Assembly: GCA_948567375.1 (NCBI GenBank)
Contig: OX419759.1
Span: 9,516,744-9,580,743 of the forward strand
Origin: Lunularia cruciata
Lineage: Eukaryota; Streptophyta; Marchantiopsida; Lunulariales; Lunulariaceae
DNA length: 64,000 nucleotides
Direction: 5' to 3'
In this document: positions 1 to 10,269 of the stretch, piece after piece
How the letters are laid out: each line of letters starts with the position of its first letter
Position numbering within the stretch: the stretch's first letter is position 1
Program-made: the position numbers and the translations under genes
The notes under the pieces: model-generated
The model's input: the letters and a program-made list of their open reading frames with translations, nothing else
What the model was told of the DNA's origin: nothing
Database searches by the model: none

Positions 1-1650
1 CTCTCTCTTGTGGTGAGGTCCACTACAAGTTCAATAAGCAACTTCAACACTCATTAGATATTGTTGACCAAAAAATGTGTACCAGGCTCTCTACTTGCCC
101 CATGAGATTTGCTTTGCCCTTGAAAGCCAACAAGGTGTGGTGCACTCTAGAAGGAGTAACAATTGTAGATGAAATCTCCCTACCAAATCCAAATGTCACC
201 ATTCTCTCTTCAATCATGTGGAGCTCAATATACTCAACCAAACCAAAAACCATTGCCAAAGTTAGTAAGGTAGCCTGCAACAACGTAGCATCATGTAATC
301 TATGCTGTAGCTCCTTGTCCAATATTCCATGCCAAAATTGGACTCCTTAGGCCTCAATAATTCCCAAAGCATGTATGATCAAATGTCTTATGTGAGTATA
401 TGCCTTGCGTTAGCTCCATTTGGTCTTCCGTTAGAACTCCTACAAGCTCTTCAACTTGTCAATATGCACTCTTTGGTAGTTCTACCTCAAGCATTGGAAC
501 AACTCTACTATGGGGTTAAACCCCAATATTGCATCACCTTTTGTAGTGGTACCTCCATTCACAATAGCACCATTTGCAACTAATGCACCTCCATTAGATA
601 CACCTATGCTACTAGATCTAGAACTCATGACTACTATAGGTCTACACTTAGAAACACCAAGGCTAAAGTGATAAGGATGTAGTTTGGAAACCAATATTGT
701 CTCCATAGCTCAATCTCTCCTAAGTGAGCTCTCCTAAACTCATGGTAGTCATCCATCAAGGGACCTCTAAGTGTTAGAACAAGCCCTTCCTTCTACATCT
801 ACTCCAAATTACACCACTATCAAATTCCTAGATGAAGTCACCAAATCCAATAGTATCCACTATACCAAAGTAGTGCTTAAGGTCTTTGGAGGCTCCATAA
901 ATCTTGTCCATGTCTCACAATAATGGTATTGATGCACCATGTGTACTCTCAATTGAATCAACTCCCATCTTAAACTCCAAACTGGAATCAATATCTCCCC
1001 TCATTGGGATTTGAGATACAAATTGATATCAAGTGTCACTCCGTGTGAACCCATTGCATACTGTAGCAAAATCTTATCTAGAATTCCCAAAGAATTCTAT
1101 CATGAAAATGTACCCCAAATTGCAACTACCACCACCAAGAACTGCCCACTAATGTAACTTTAACTATGACAACTACACTAAGAAGAAATGCAATGTATAA
1201 CCTACCAACACAACATGCACTCTCATGGTCTATAAACCATCACTTCCTACCTCACCAAAGAGAAACATAAATACTTTTACTAGTAATCAATTTAATCTCA
1301 TTACCAAAAGCACACTAAAGCACCAATGCTCTAAATATCATGGCATCTCACACAAACATGATACATAAATAGGAAGGAGAAAATAGAAGGGTCCAATCAA
1401 AAGAAATCAAAATGATAACTTTCTAACTCACCAATGAAAATAGAATTGACTCTACAACCATTTGGCATTTAATATAATAAGAGTGTTTATTTACTCTTAC
1501 ACTACTAAGATCGACAAGCATGGGATTAAATATCCTTTCCTAGCCAAAGTTACGGGTATATATGTATCAATCTACCAATCACTAGGACAACCATTGAAAA
1601 TAGATCAATTTGCTAGAGCACCCATCTATGAATCATAGATTTGGGGTTAA
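1..1650. other. AT-rich unassigned stretch
   Basis: No gene could be supported here. The minus strand has two short open frames (44-322 and 482-706) with amino-acid-like composition, which may be pieces of one decayed frame. I recognise no domain, and stops separate them. The stretch reads like old repeat DNA leading into the tandem duplications just downstream. No tRNA, CRISPR or clear promoter was seen. Confidence 0.4.
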
Positions 1651-1710
1651 AAGTCTATTATAAATCATCTTGAAAGATGAATAAATTTTACCTTATATCT
1701 ACCAAAAATG

Positions 1711-1915
1711 CAATCAAATTGATTAACCTCGTACCAACTAGTGGACTCTTTAAGACCTTCATAGTCTCGCTAACCAACCGCCTTATATATGGGTCCTTTG
1801 GACTAACAAGTGCAATTAAATTGATTAACCTCATACCAACTAGTTGACTCTTTTAGACTTTCGTAGTCTCACTAGCTCACCGCCTTATATCTAGGGTCCT
1901 TGGGACTAACAAGTG
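1711..1915. repeat. two-copy tandem duplication, about 102 bp
   Basis: Copy 1 is at 1711-1812 and copy 2 at 1813-1915. Both start with CAAT(C/T)AAATTGATTAACC and end with GACTAACAAGTG. They differ by scattered substitutions and a 1-bp length difference, so the duplication is not recent. No coding function is evident. Confidence 0.85.
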
Positions 1916-2068
1916 GTGGACCATCAATACAATACAATACCAACTGGTGGACCAAGAAGTACAGTACAAACTTATTTCTCCAAACCCCAAAGATGATTAC
2001 TTGATCTCCCTCGAGCTTTCTTGGTATAAACCCCGAAATATTGTACACCAAAAGAACTCACTCAACAT

Positions 2069-2233
2069 TGTTCCCCATGACCAGAACCGCAGCCTATTTC
2101 ATGTAATGATGTATAGGTATTGATGTAACCGTTAACAATCGAAGTGACACTGTTCACCATGACCAGAACCGCAGCCAATTTCACGTAGTGATGTATGTAT
2201 GCGTAATGATATAACCGTTAACAATCAAAGTGG
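2069..2233. repeat. two-copy tandem duplication, about 82 bp
   Basis: The phrase CCATGACCAGAACCGCAGCC occurs at 2075 and again at 2157. Each is followed by a related segment ending in ACCGTTAACAATC. The copies are diverged by substitutions and small indels. Nothing suggests that they are coding. Confidence 0.8.
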
Positions 2234-2768
2234 TGAGGGTAGGTAATAGGTACCTGCTTACTATAGTAGAACGATAACTATCTTTTAAAGATCAGTCAGA
2301 TTGATCAAGGCTAAGATTGCACCGTACCTGTGATCCGTCTAGTGCTATATATTATATAGTAATTGACGAGGGAAGTTCCCAAGGAACAAACAAATACCCT
2401 TTACTCTAATGACACATAGTACAATATGTTATTCAGTCATCTAAAACTATGGACAATATGTCGTTGCCCTTGCTATGCATTTATGTTAATGGAACTAATG
2501 CAAAGTTTAACGTACGCTTTTGTTATGCATGGATTTTTTCTAATTTTCCTTTCTCTTTGACTTTTGGTACAGTTGAGCCTCACGCCCTCTATCTTTTATC
2601 TGCACTTATTTCTGCCTGGTATTTCTTTTGTTTTCATTGGAGATATTATATCATATTTCTCATCTTAAAAATATTATGCATGTACCAAGTAAGGAACTAA
2701 TTCAAAACCGGAGAGTGAATAAGAAACAAGTAGCTTAATTATAGTGTATTAAATCGAGTATAATGCTT

Positions 2769-2834
2769 GCTAACTCATCCGGGACTGGTCATTATTGATT
2801 CGCTAACTCATCCGGGACTAGTCATTATTGATTC
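2769..2834. repeat. two-copy 33-bp tandem repeat
   Basis: Two 33-bp units, 2769-2801 and 2802-2834, differ at a single base (GGACTGG versus GGACTAG). This is the least diverged tandem duplication in the left part of the window, so it is probably recent. Confidence 0.9.
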
Positions 2835-3975
2835 GCTTGTAAGGTGTCTCCGCATGTCCACCCTACTCCTTGCTCTTCCCTAGATACGTGTGGACTCCAA
2901 ATTACGATTGTATGGACCATCCTACGGTATCTCGAAGCTATTGTACAAATCTTCCCTGTGATTTCTCGAGAAACTCCAAAACTACAGAAGAGTACAAGAG
3001 GACTCAGGGTAGTGTTCTTCTTTACAGCAAAGAGTTGCTACACTGAGACAGAAGAGGAGGTCTGGAGACGAGCATGGCAAGCGGACATAGGAAACACCTA
3101 CGAATGAGTTGAATCAATGAATGATAAATGGGAGATGAGTGTAATAGTGGAAATTTCAACAATCTCAGGTAACTTCTCACGGTGTCTTAAATTTGAATTG
3201 GTACGGTCATCAGTACGTGCATGGCATGGTTACGGAACTAGTATCGATCAAAGGAAACTTATATTGAACTCCGTGAGATTCAAAACGCGGGACACGTTAC
3301 TTGAGCCTCAAGTGTACTCCCTAGCTAGACTTTCAAAATCGCTAATGTCTGGTCTGTTCACGAGAACGGAACATACGTCAAAGAGGAAGATTCCTGTCAG
3401 TGAACCCTTTATCAAATTGCCCTCTCTTACTAAGCAGACATCTGTTCCAATTCAAAGCTAAAATGCAGAACAAAATTCATCAATCCTGTGCAGCCAATGT
3501 TCTGATGATTGTTAGCAGATTGACAACCAAGAGACTTTCAAATTTTCGATTGGCAGTTTGAAACATGCATCACGCGGGAGAGTGCTAAAATTCTCCAAAG
3601 CAAAGAGCCAATCCATTTTCGCCTCGAATGCAAATTTAAAAGATACCTCGGGCGCAAAGTTGGTATTCGACCAAAGATTTGCATAAAGTAGTCACTAGTT
3701 AGTTGATGAATTTCGGAATATCTTCCGTCCATCCGTACACATGATCGACATCATTGCATGCAGTGTTATCCACTTCCGGTGTATCTGCTGCAAAAGAGAA
3801 AAGAATGTCTTTCAATTGCAGCCTGTATTCATCCGAATTCTCCATTTGTTGACCACAGATTGGATTCAGACAGATCTGCCTAAAGCAGCTGGTCAGTCTC
3901 GCACAGAATATCATGCACAGTCTCAGATGACAAGGCTCTGATCCTAGAAGCCATCTAACGAAATAGACGACATGA
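2835..3975. other. intergenic, no recognised gene
   Basis: Base composition is more balanced than in the repeats. The plus strand has open frames at 2844-3107 and 3117-3461, and the minus strand at 3699-4022. None shows a domain I recognise or a convincing splice pattern. It may hold decayed sequence upstream of the P450 fragment that follows. Confidence 0.35.
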
Positions 3976-4263
3976 ATGAAACAACTTTCATTGTTGCGGC
4001 TTGCCGTCACAGGTCTGTTCATACTTGGAGCTGAGCTGCTCCCGCTCAGTAAGAATCTGACTTATAGGAAACGTCTGCCTCCAGGACCTACACCAGTGAT
4101 TGGGAACTTGCATCTTCTTAACTCATTAGACTTCGGTATATTGGCAAAACATATGGGTTCGGTATGTGCGGTTGTAGTGACCTCCCAAAACTTGCAGGGA
4201 CTCTTCCCAGAACCCATGACCAGGTTTGGGCTTCACGACCTTCGAGTGCCGCAGTTAAAGTGA
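3976..4263 (+). pseudogene. cytochrome P450 N-terminal fragment
   Basis: The 95-codon frame starts with a hydrophobic anchor (about residues 3-24, LSLLRLAVTGLFILGAELL). A short basic stretch follows, then the proline-rich hinge RLPPGPTPVIGNLHLL and the segment LDFGILAKHMG, the usual order at the start of microsomal plant P450s. Such enzymes are about 500 residues and carry an I-helix threonine, an ExxR motif and a heme-binding cysteine. None of these appears downstream, and the frame loses resemblance after about residue 62. I read it as a truncated relic of an ER-anchored monooxygenase. The subfamily and substrate cannot be assigned. Confidence 0.6.
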
Positions 4264-6790
4264 TCACATGTGGTCTTATGATCCAAGTCACATCATAGTT
4301 CTACTGAACAAAAGCGAAATCTCCGTTAACGTAGTCATCACAACTTATGTTGAAACAGCAACAGTTAGCACATTTCATAGCTGCAGAGCATGAGCTTCCG
4401 AATCTATTTGCAATACAAGCGACGGAATTCTCTCGTGTATGTGCAATTTCAGGACAACTGAAGAAAATATGGGTCTCTTTTGCTGCTTTTAAGCGTAGAT
4501 GAATTTTGTCTTTGCGTAGGAAATGGCAAGTTGTTGAATCGTTTCGCGTAATAGAATGAGATGGTACCTCCTCTGCTTCTGTGCTATGTCTTTTTGTTGC
4601 TTGTCAGGTTTGCTTCGATCTCTCTCACACTGAAAGTAATTTAATTCGGTGTCCACGAGTTTTGATTCCGTATGGCAATTACAGCGTGCTCCTGTACAAC
4701 AATCTGAATTACAATCAATGTTGAATAACAGTAAATCTCACTGGATTGCCCACGTGTAATTGCGAACTTGAGTTTGTAGTCCGCACATGGCTACCTAAGA
4801 GTTGCATCTAGTTGACATGCAATTTTCTTGTAATTTTGCTGGCGGGGAGGACCACTTGCAGAAATTGCGATATTTTACGCGGAGTTCGATTGCTGTCAGA
4901 TTGGTATGCTCTTCCCTACGGTCCTAATTGGTTACAAAATAGAAGAACCGTAAGCTGATCTCATCGTAGCTTTCTTCGATTTGACCACAACGATTAAAAG
5001 GATGCAATCGATGTTGAAATGGCCATCATTGTGCGACCAATTTCATTGCAATAATCTCATGTACCATCGAGATTCAACTTGGAAATTAACAAAAGACTAA
5101 AGAGGTCTTTTTGTTATTCAGCCATGGTGCGTATACGCAGAAATCGCGGGAGAAGGAAGTAGTAACGGCAATAAAAGCGGTGCGTCCAGAAAGATTGTGA
5201 AAGTATAAGATAAGATGAGTATAAGATGAGTGCAGCAGAGCGTCCAGAAAGACCGTGAAATTGATCGTGAGGCTAGATTCTGCAAGCTAGATCTCAAGGT
5301 TGCAAGGTTCGGTAAGTATAATAATCGTATGCATCATCAGCTTATTAGATCAGTCCTGTGAAACTCTCCTACCAACTTATAGTAGCTGTATCCCTGTCTA
5401 CCGAGTCTGTGGTGGGATTGGGAAAGGATACCACCGCATTCCTGCCAGAACCAGGTTATTCGTCACTGCATACGCGATAGGGATGGTCTAATTTGCTGGA
5501 TTTTTACCCCGAGATATGTTGATAGCAAGAAAGATTTTCATGGTTTGGACTTCATTAGTTGAATCAGTTCAGGACGAAGGACATGTCCTAGGAAGCATAT
5601 GGCTCACCCGCTCGTTCAATAAGCACTTGGTGCCCTTTTTCAACCTTGCGATTTCAGTCTTACTGGAGGTCACGAACCTGAAACTCTCGACATGACTGCA
5701 GTTTTGGTTTGGCGATCCCCAGAAAATGTCCACTTGAACATATTGCATCACATCTTTTCAAGAGAGAAGTTATTGTGACAAAGCTTGACCAGATTTTAAC
5801 TCCTAGTGAAACCTTGAGCCTGTCGTTTAAGATCCCCAAATCTGTCGTATGAAGCAAAGCCGTTAGATTGAAATCCAAGGGTGCTGCCCACGACTTAAGT
5901 TAGCTTGTGATCAGGATGACACTGGAATGCTCGGGATACCCATTTCTGAAACTGGTATAATGTACATACTTCTCAGCGGGATTGGAGCGACACAATTCAC
6001 GGATGTCAGTTTATACTCCAATTGACAGATCAAAACACAGCATACACTTCAACTGCGGCTGCAGTAGCTCCGAAGAAAGCTCAGGATTAGTGCGACAACA
6101 CTGAAAGAAACAGAGGATCTATATTCTTATGGTAAATTCCGAGAAAGGAAGGTTTTAATCACTTGTATATAGTGCAGTTCATAGACTAGTGAAGTGACAG
6201 TTACATATTAAAGACACATACAAGTTTTGGAAAAAGCATGAAATCATTTTTTGTTTCGTATGTTTCTACTCGTACTCGGCTATGTACTGGGGTATCTGCA
6301 GCAATCTGTGTTTAAAAGGACCTTACGCATGAAGAACTACGTACTTTAGAGAGGCCTATTGTTGCTCAAGCAAAGACTTCACTGATTCCGAGTAAAGGTA
6401 TTGCAGTGACCATCAATTACAAAACTTCCTTTCTACTAGACCAGTGCTTGTCCAGTCTCGAGTTTCTGTACTGCATCCAGGTGGTTGTGAAGACTGACAT
6501 CACTTGCAATTGGATCGCTACGGTTTCGCTGGTGCTGGAAGTGCCTTACCTTCTTTTATTTACATTGTCCATTGCCATTTCAAGTCACGAGCTTTAGGAG
6601 AAGCACCAGGTTTCCATCGGATTGAATGCTCCTCGTGTTCATCTGTAATGATGATCCCTCTCCTTAGTATGCCTGACTAAAGCGGTAAAAACTTGACAAG
6701 GGTAATCACGACTTGGTCAAATGACAAGAACGCAGATCTACACAATTCCACATCAACCCAAAAATTCCAGTTTAGTAACAGGTTGTGCCT
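4264..6790. other. intergenic, no recognised gene
   Basis: Several open frames of 60-75 codons occur on both strands (for example 5300-5491 plus, 5660-5878 minus, 6406-6597 plus). None has a recognisable domain, and no multi-exon gene could be assembled. The only structure noted is the 58-bp duplication at 5182-5297. Confidence 0.4.
5182..5297. repeat. two-copy tandem duplication, about 58 bp
   Basis: GCGTCCAGAAAGA is found at 5182 and 5240, each followed by a related GTGAAA segment. Between them is a short internal repeat of ATAAGATGAGT. Homology fades towards the end of the second unit, so the right boundary is approximate. Confidence 0.6.
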
Positions 6791-6797
6791 GTCAATA

Positions 6798-7661
6798 TCA
6801 ATGCCTTCGAAATATCCAATGTTGGATATCTCGAAGGGCCTCCACTATGCCACGAAAGAGTCGTTTGATCCAATTCGGGACCAAAGATCTGGTCGCCGCG
6901 GGAGGAGGTTCTGTCTCCTGGACATCAATAACATGAGACTTCTGGAGCAGCGATATTGGATCAGTATCTACCTTCCTCGGATAATCGTTGACAATAGGGT
7001 ATGCGCTCACAACTGGCTCTTGCTCGATGACGTACTTCTTTTCTGGTTGTGGAATTTCTGGAGGACGGTGACAACTGACCATGTTCACGGGCTTCGGAGG
7101 AGGAGGTCCGCCGGTAACCTCTTTCACAGGTGGATGCGAGATCTCTGTAAGACGACCAGAACCACCCGGCTGGATCGGCATGAAATACGGTAAGATCACT
7201 TCCCGACACTGGAAACCTGCCGATAGCGAAGACTCTTTGATTTGGGGATGACGCAGACCACCGCTGCCCTGGAATCGTTTGCGACATTTGCCGCGGACAT
7301 TTGGCCAAAAACCTCTTTGCAGGATTTTCATCTTCAGCTCGGGGTTGCCTTCGACAAACTCCTGGAAACGGGGATGGTGGTGGTAGGGAACAAAGGTTAC
7401 GGTTATTGTCTTGATTCTGGCCTTCTTGAAAACCCAGAGGCGTCGATTGTCAAGAGACCAGTATCTTTCTTCGAAGAGAACCACTTGCAATCTCGGGAAA
7501 TCTGTCACTTTGACCTTTCCTTCTAAGATAAGATCCACTGCATCATCAATCCTCTCCTCCTCACGAGGCTTCTTGAACCTGGTTCTAATGGAGTCCTGAG
7601 TGAATTATAGGACATCTGGAGACACTTCCATAGTCATTCGTGCTCGCTGAAACTCGGACAT
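6798..7661 (-). pseudogene. DNRR-box protein gene with one in-frame TAA (ParB/sulfiredoxin-like family?)
   Basis: Read on the minus strand from ATG at 7661, 18 codons (MSEFQRARMTMEVSPDVL) lead into a TAA at 7605-7607. The same frame then continues open for 268 codons to the stop at 6798. Just after the TAA comes FTQDSIRTRF, and about 40 residues later comes LDNRRLWVFKKA. These two signatures occur together in a family of small eukaryotic proteins whose DNRR box recalls ParB and sulfiredoxin nucleotide-binding loops; the fold and function are inference. The C-terminal half is proline-rich (GGPPPPKP) and ends in an amphipathic WIKRLF...HWIF stretch. The TAA sits where the family reads straight through, so this is probably a nonsense mutation or a base error. 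The frame is also open upstream to an ATG at 7808, so the true start is uncertain. Confidence 0.6.
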
Positions 7662-8019
7662 ATTTTTCAGGAAGAAATATCTGATCAATCGAAACAAGGG
7701 AGAGTTCCTTTCATTTACGGACAGACAAGCCGGACAGAAAAAACCACAATCAGATACGGTGAATAAATATACACGAGAGTTCTTAGGAGTCCACAAAGAG
7801 AGTAGCACATGTGTACTGAGAATTGTTTAGAGAATCAGACCTTGAGAGAGGAGTTACCTGACTGACGACAACTTTAAACTTTCCATCGACCCTATAAAAT
7901 ACTACAACAAGAAACACTTGAAGTAGAATTATGATGACACAACGAGTATAAACGACAGGATTTGATATTGACTATAGAGTTAGGAACATAAGGTGTTGAA
8001 TTCAGGCATAAACTGAGGA

Positions 8020-8625
8020 ATGGGGAGGTCAACAACAATGGATAGTCACTACAATTTCGAAACTGCTGCGCGATCGACCCCGAATGCAATACAAGAAGAA
8101 AAAACGGACGATGATGTGCTCAAAGCGGCCCGATTAATACGTGTAACATATAAAATTTTACTTCCATCGAATATAGAGATCACAAGGGTGAATCCCAAGA
8201 GTGATTCGCTGTGGGAGTATGAAGAACTAAACGCTCAGAGTTGGCTGACGGTTTTGGAGGAGCTCGGAGAACCTGAAGCTGGTTGTGAAACTTTGAGAGT
8301 GAAGGTGAAGCGTAGCTGTGTTCTGTTACTGAAAGTATGGGTGACAGTGAATATGCAGCGTTTGGGAGGAGCATGGGAACTTGAAGTGGGAGTGAAGTTC
8401 AGAGTAACGCTGAAGAGTAGCTCTATTCTCTTGCTACTGAAATTATGGATCAGAGTGAACGTTGAGAGGGAGGAAGAATCGGCACTATCGTTGAAAGTAT
8501 ATCATGTCTGTCTCTCCAGTTACGGCTGCCATGATGGTTCCCAAGACGATGGTTCCCAGGTCGTAATTGTCCACTGTACCAGAGCAATTTGGTCTTTGGG
8601 GACTTGCGTGCTGTCATTACAGTAG
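8020..8625 (+). CDS. hypothetical ORF with internal 35-residue duplication
   Basis: This single open frame of 201 codons has an acidic N-terminal third. Two related segments follow: VKRSCVLLLKVWVTVN and, 35 residues later, LKSSSILLLLKLWIRVN. I recognise no family. No signal peptide is clear; the leucine-rich segments could be amphipathic helices or short membrane segments. The 105-bp repeat period is a multiple of three, so the frame survived duplication. That weakly favours coding but could also be chance. Translation of non-coding DNA is an equal alternative. Confidence 0.25.
   Translation: MGRSTTMDSHYNFETAARSTPNAIQEEKTDDDVLKAARLIRVTYKILLPSNIEITRVNPKSDSLWEYEELNAQSWLTVLEELGEPEAGCETLRVKVKRSCVLLLKVWVTVNMQRLGGAWELEVGVKFRVTLKSSSILLLLKLWIRVNVEREEESALSLKVYHVCLSSYGCHDGSQDDGSQVVIVHCTRAIWSLGTCVLSLQ
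8270..8480 (+). repeat. two-copy duplication, 105-bp period
   Basis: GAAGCGTAGCTGTGTTCT at 8307 recurs as GAAGAGTAGCTCTATTCT at 8412. Both are followed by related TACTGAAA..ATGG sequence. The period is exactly 35 codons. It lies inside the hypothetical ORF at 8020-8625. The outer limits are approximate. Confidence 0.65.
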
Positions 8626-8630
8626 AGATT

Positions 8631-8880
8631 ATTAGCCGAATAGAGAATAAAGAAAGATCTTAGCAATAGTACAACTTACATGCATTTCATATGAAGACTT
8701 TTGCGGCAGAGGACATATGGCACATGGGATTTCCGTATCGATCATTCCAGCAAATATTAGTAGCCAAACAGAATAAGGCGAAGTCTTAGCAAGACTACAA
8801 CTTTCAACTGACCATTTTTGGGGCAGAGTACGTATGGCAAACTGTAAAAGGGCAGCAGTAGGAGAAACTTTCATCGAGTC
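8631..8880. repeat. diverged tandem duplication, about 124 bp
   Basis: Two successive segments share the order ATTAG..GCC(G/A)AA, TCTTAGCAA, TACAACTT, GGCAGAG and ATGGCA. They begin near 8631 and 8756. Divergence is considerable and no coding role is apparent. Confidence 0.6.
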
Positions 8881-8952
8881 TAGCTAGATCATGAGAGCAG
8901 ATTTCTCAAATAGACTCTATTTGGGCCTAGCCCTATTTTTCCTTCTTCTCTT

Positions 8953-9558
8953 TTCTCTCCCTTGCAGAGCTTGAGAGTTCTTCCGCTGCTTCGTGTTTAC
9001 TACGCGGTCGCCTTTGTTTTCTTTTCATTCTCATCTACCGAACATAGAACTAGAGCACCTATATTATATAGCTGAGTATTCAGAGCTCTCAGCGAGTCTA
9101 GATCCTTTCTTTCCATTCTCATCTACCAAACATAGCATTAGAGCATTTATATTATATATTTGAGTATAACGTTAGAGTCGTTATATTAACAGAATTAAAT
9201 TAGTTTAGCATTCAGATTTTTGTTTCTTTACTTCTTGTTTTGCTATGGGGAGCAGTCTACATAAATTTTTTAGCCTTTTTCTTTGGGCATAATGCTTTAT
9301 TTCTTTCTCTTTTTGCATTTCTTGGTGCCTTGTATGCCTTTCGTTGATCTTGTGACCTTCTAGTTCTTGGTCGATTCCGCTTCTTGGTTCTTGCATTTAT
9401 TTAATCCTTCTTAATCGCATCCATTTTAGATAGCTTCTTGTTTCTAATTACATTCGTTGAATACTTGCCTGCAATTCATATATATATAGAGAAAGAGAGC
9501 GACCTGGTAGAAAACACGAAGGATGGGAAGACCCTATCAAGCCGTACAAGAGTGAGAC
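8953..9558. mobile_element. candidate inverted-repeat (foldback/MITE-like) element
   Basis: The segments at 8953-9012 and 9499-9558 are inverted repeats of about 60 bp, roughly 75 percent alike by hand alignment. Both contain the inner motif CTACNNGGTCGC and the outer CGGCTTGA/GAGCTTGA region (read inward). The enclosed 486 bp is non-coding and AT-rich and contains an 88-bp tandem duplication. A third, closely matching copy of the 60-bp arm lies 53 kb away at 62511-62569. I saw no transposase and no clear target duplication. It may be a non-autonomous foldback element or two independent insertions of a short repeat. Confidence 0.45.
9026..9200. repeat. two-copy tandem duplication, 88 bp
   Basis: CATTCTCATCTACC at 9026 recurs at 9114. 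Both copies continue with AACATAG, TTAGAGCA-like and TATATTATATA motifs. It lies inside the candidate inverted-repeat element at 8953-9558. Confidence 0.75.
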
Positions 9559-9935
9559 AAAAAAATTTTCATATATGTTGGATCTTGGCAATGTGTATCG
9601 CATTCATTCATCTCTAAAGAAGCGGTACTGACCGTGCAAGATCCATCTAATTTAGTCTGTATCTATATTTACGTATCTTGCATCTGTTCGTTTTTCAACA
9701 GGTTATGGATCCACATGATGGACATTCAATCTCTATTCTGATTTTCTGGTTCGATAGAATATGTTGTTTTCTCATATAAGGTGAATCCTTATTAAAAAAT
9801 TAGCCATATCAAGAAACGCACCTTAATTTGGCTTCGGGGGGCGCCAGGCATGTGCTGGGATATAATCTAATGTGTTGAAGCTGAAGATGGAGAACGAGGT
9901 AAAAAATTGTTTTTCGCCCCCGGGACTGTCTGACA

Positions 9936-10024
9936 GGGACACGAGACCTTAGGGAGAGGCACTACGTGCGAACGCCACTACGTGCCTTCAATCTACAAGC
10001 CCTCTCCCTATAGTCTCGCGCCCC
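9936..10024. repeat. imperfect foldback with 25-bp arms
   Basis: The left arm (9936-9960, core CGAGACCTTAGGGAGAGG) pairs with the right arm (10000-10024, core CCTCTCCCTATAGTCTCG) at 20 of 25 positions; several mismatches would be G-U in one RNA strand. The roughly 39-base loop contains the motif CACTACGTGC twice. This could be the end structure of a small transposon or a transcribed hairpin. Neither is shown. Confidence 0.5.
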
Positions 10025-10269
10025 ATACTACTCAGAAATCAGCCACATTAAGAGACAGATTACTAGATTACTGATAACTATTATGTCTAGAATAAATGGA
10101 TCAAAACCACCTTGAAATTAAAAGGAGTGTGGCATTATGTCAATAATGACGTAAGGAAACCAAGACATCAGCCATATCAGGAGAACAACTACAGATTATT
10201 ATTATATCTGGATAAGCTTTGAAATTAAAGGTGTGTGGTATTACGTTAAGAATGACATATTAAGACGAG

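Noticed and set aside
9521-9545. GATGGGAAGACCC resembles the conserved GACGGAAAGACCC of large-subunit rRNA
   Set aside because: The match covers only about a dozen bases, flanks do not continue as rRNA, and the whole 60-bp unit recurs at 62511-62569 as a repeat.
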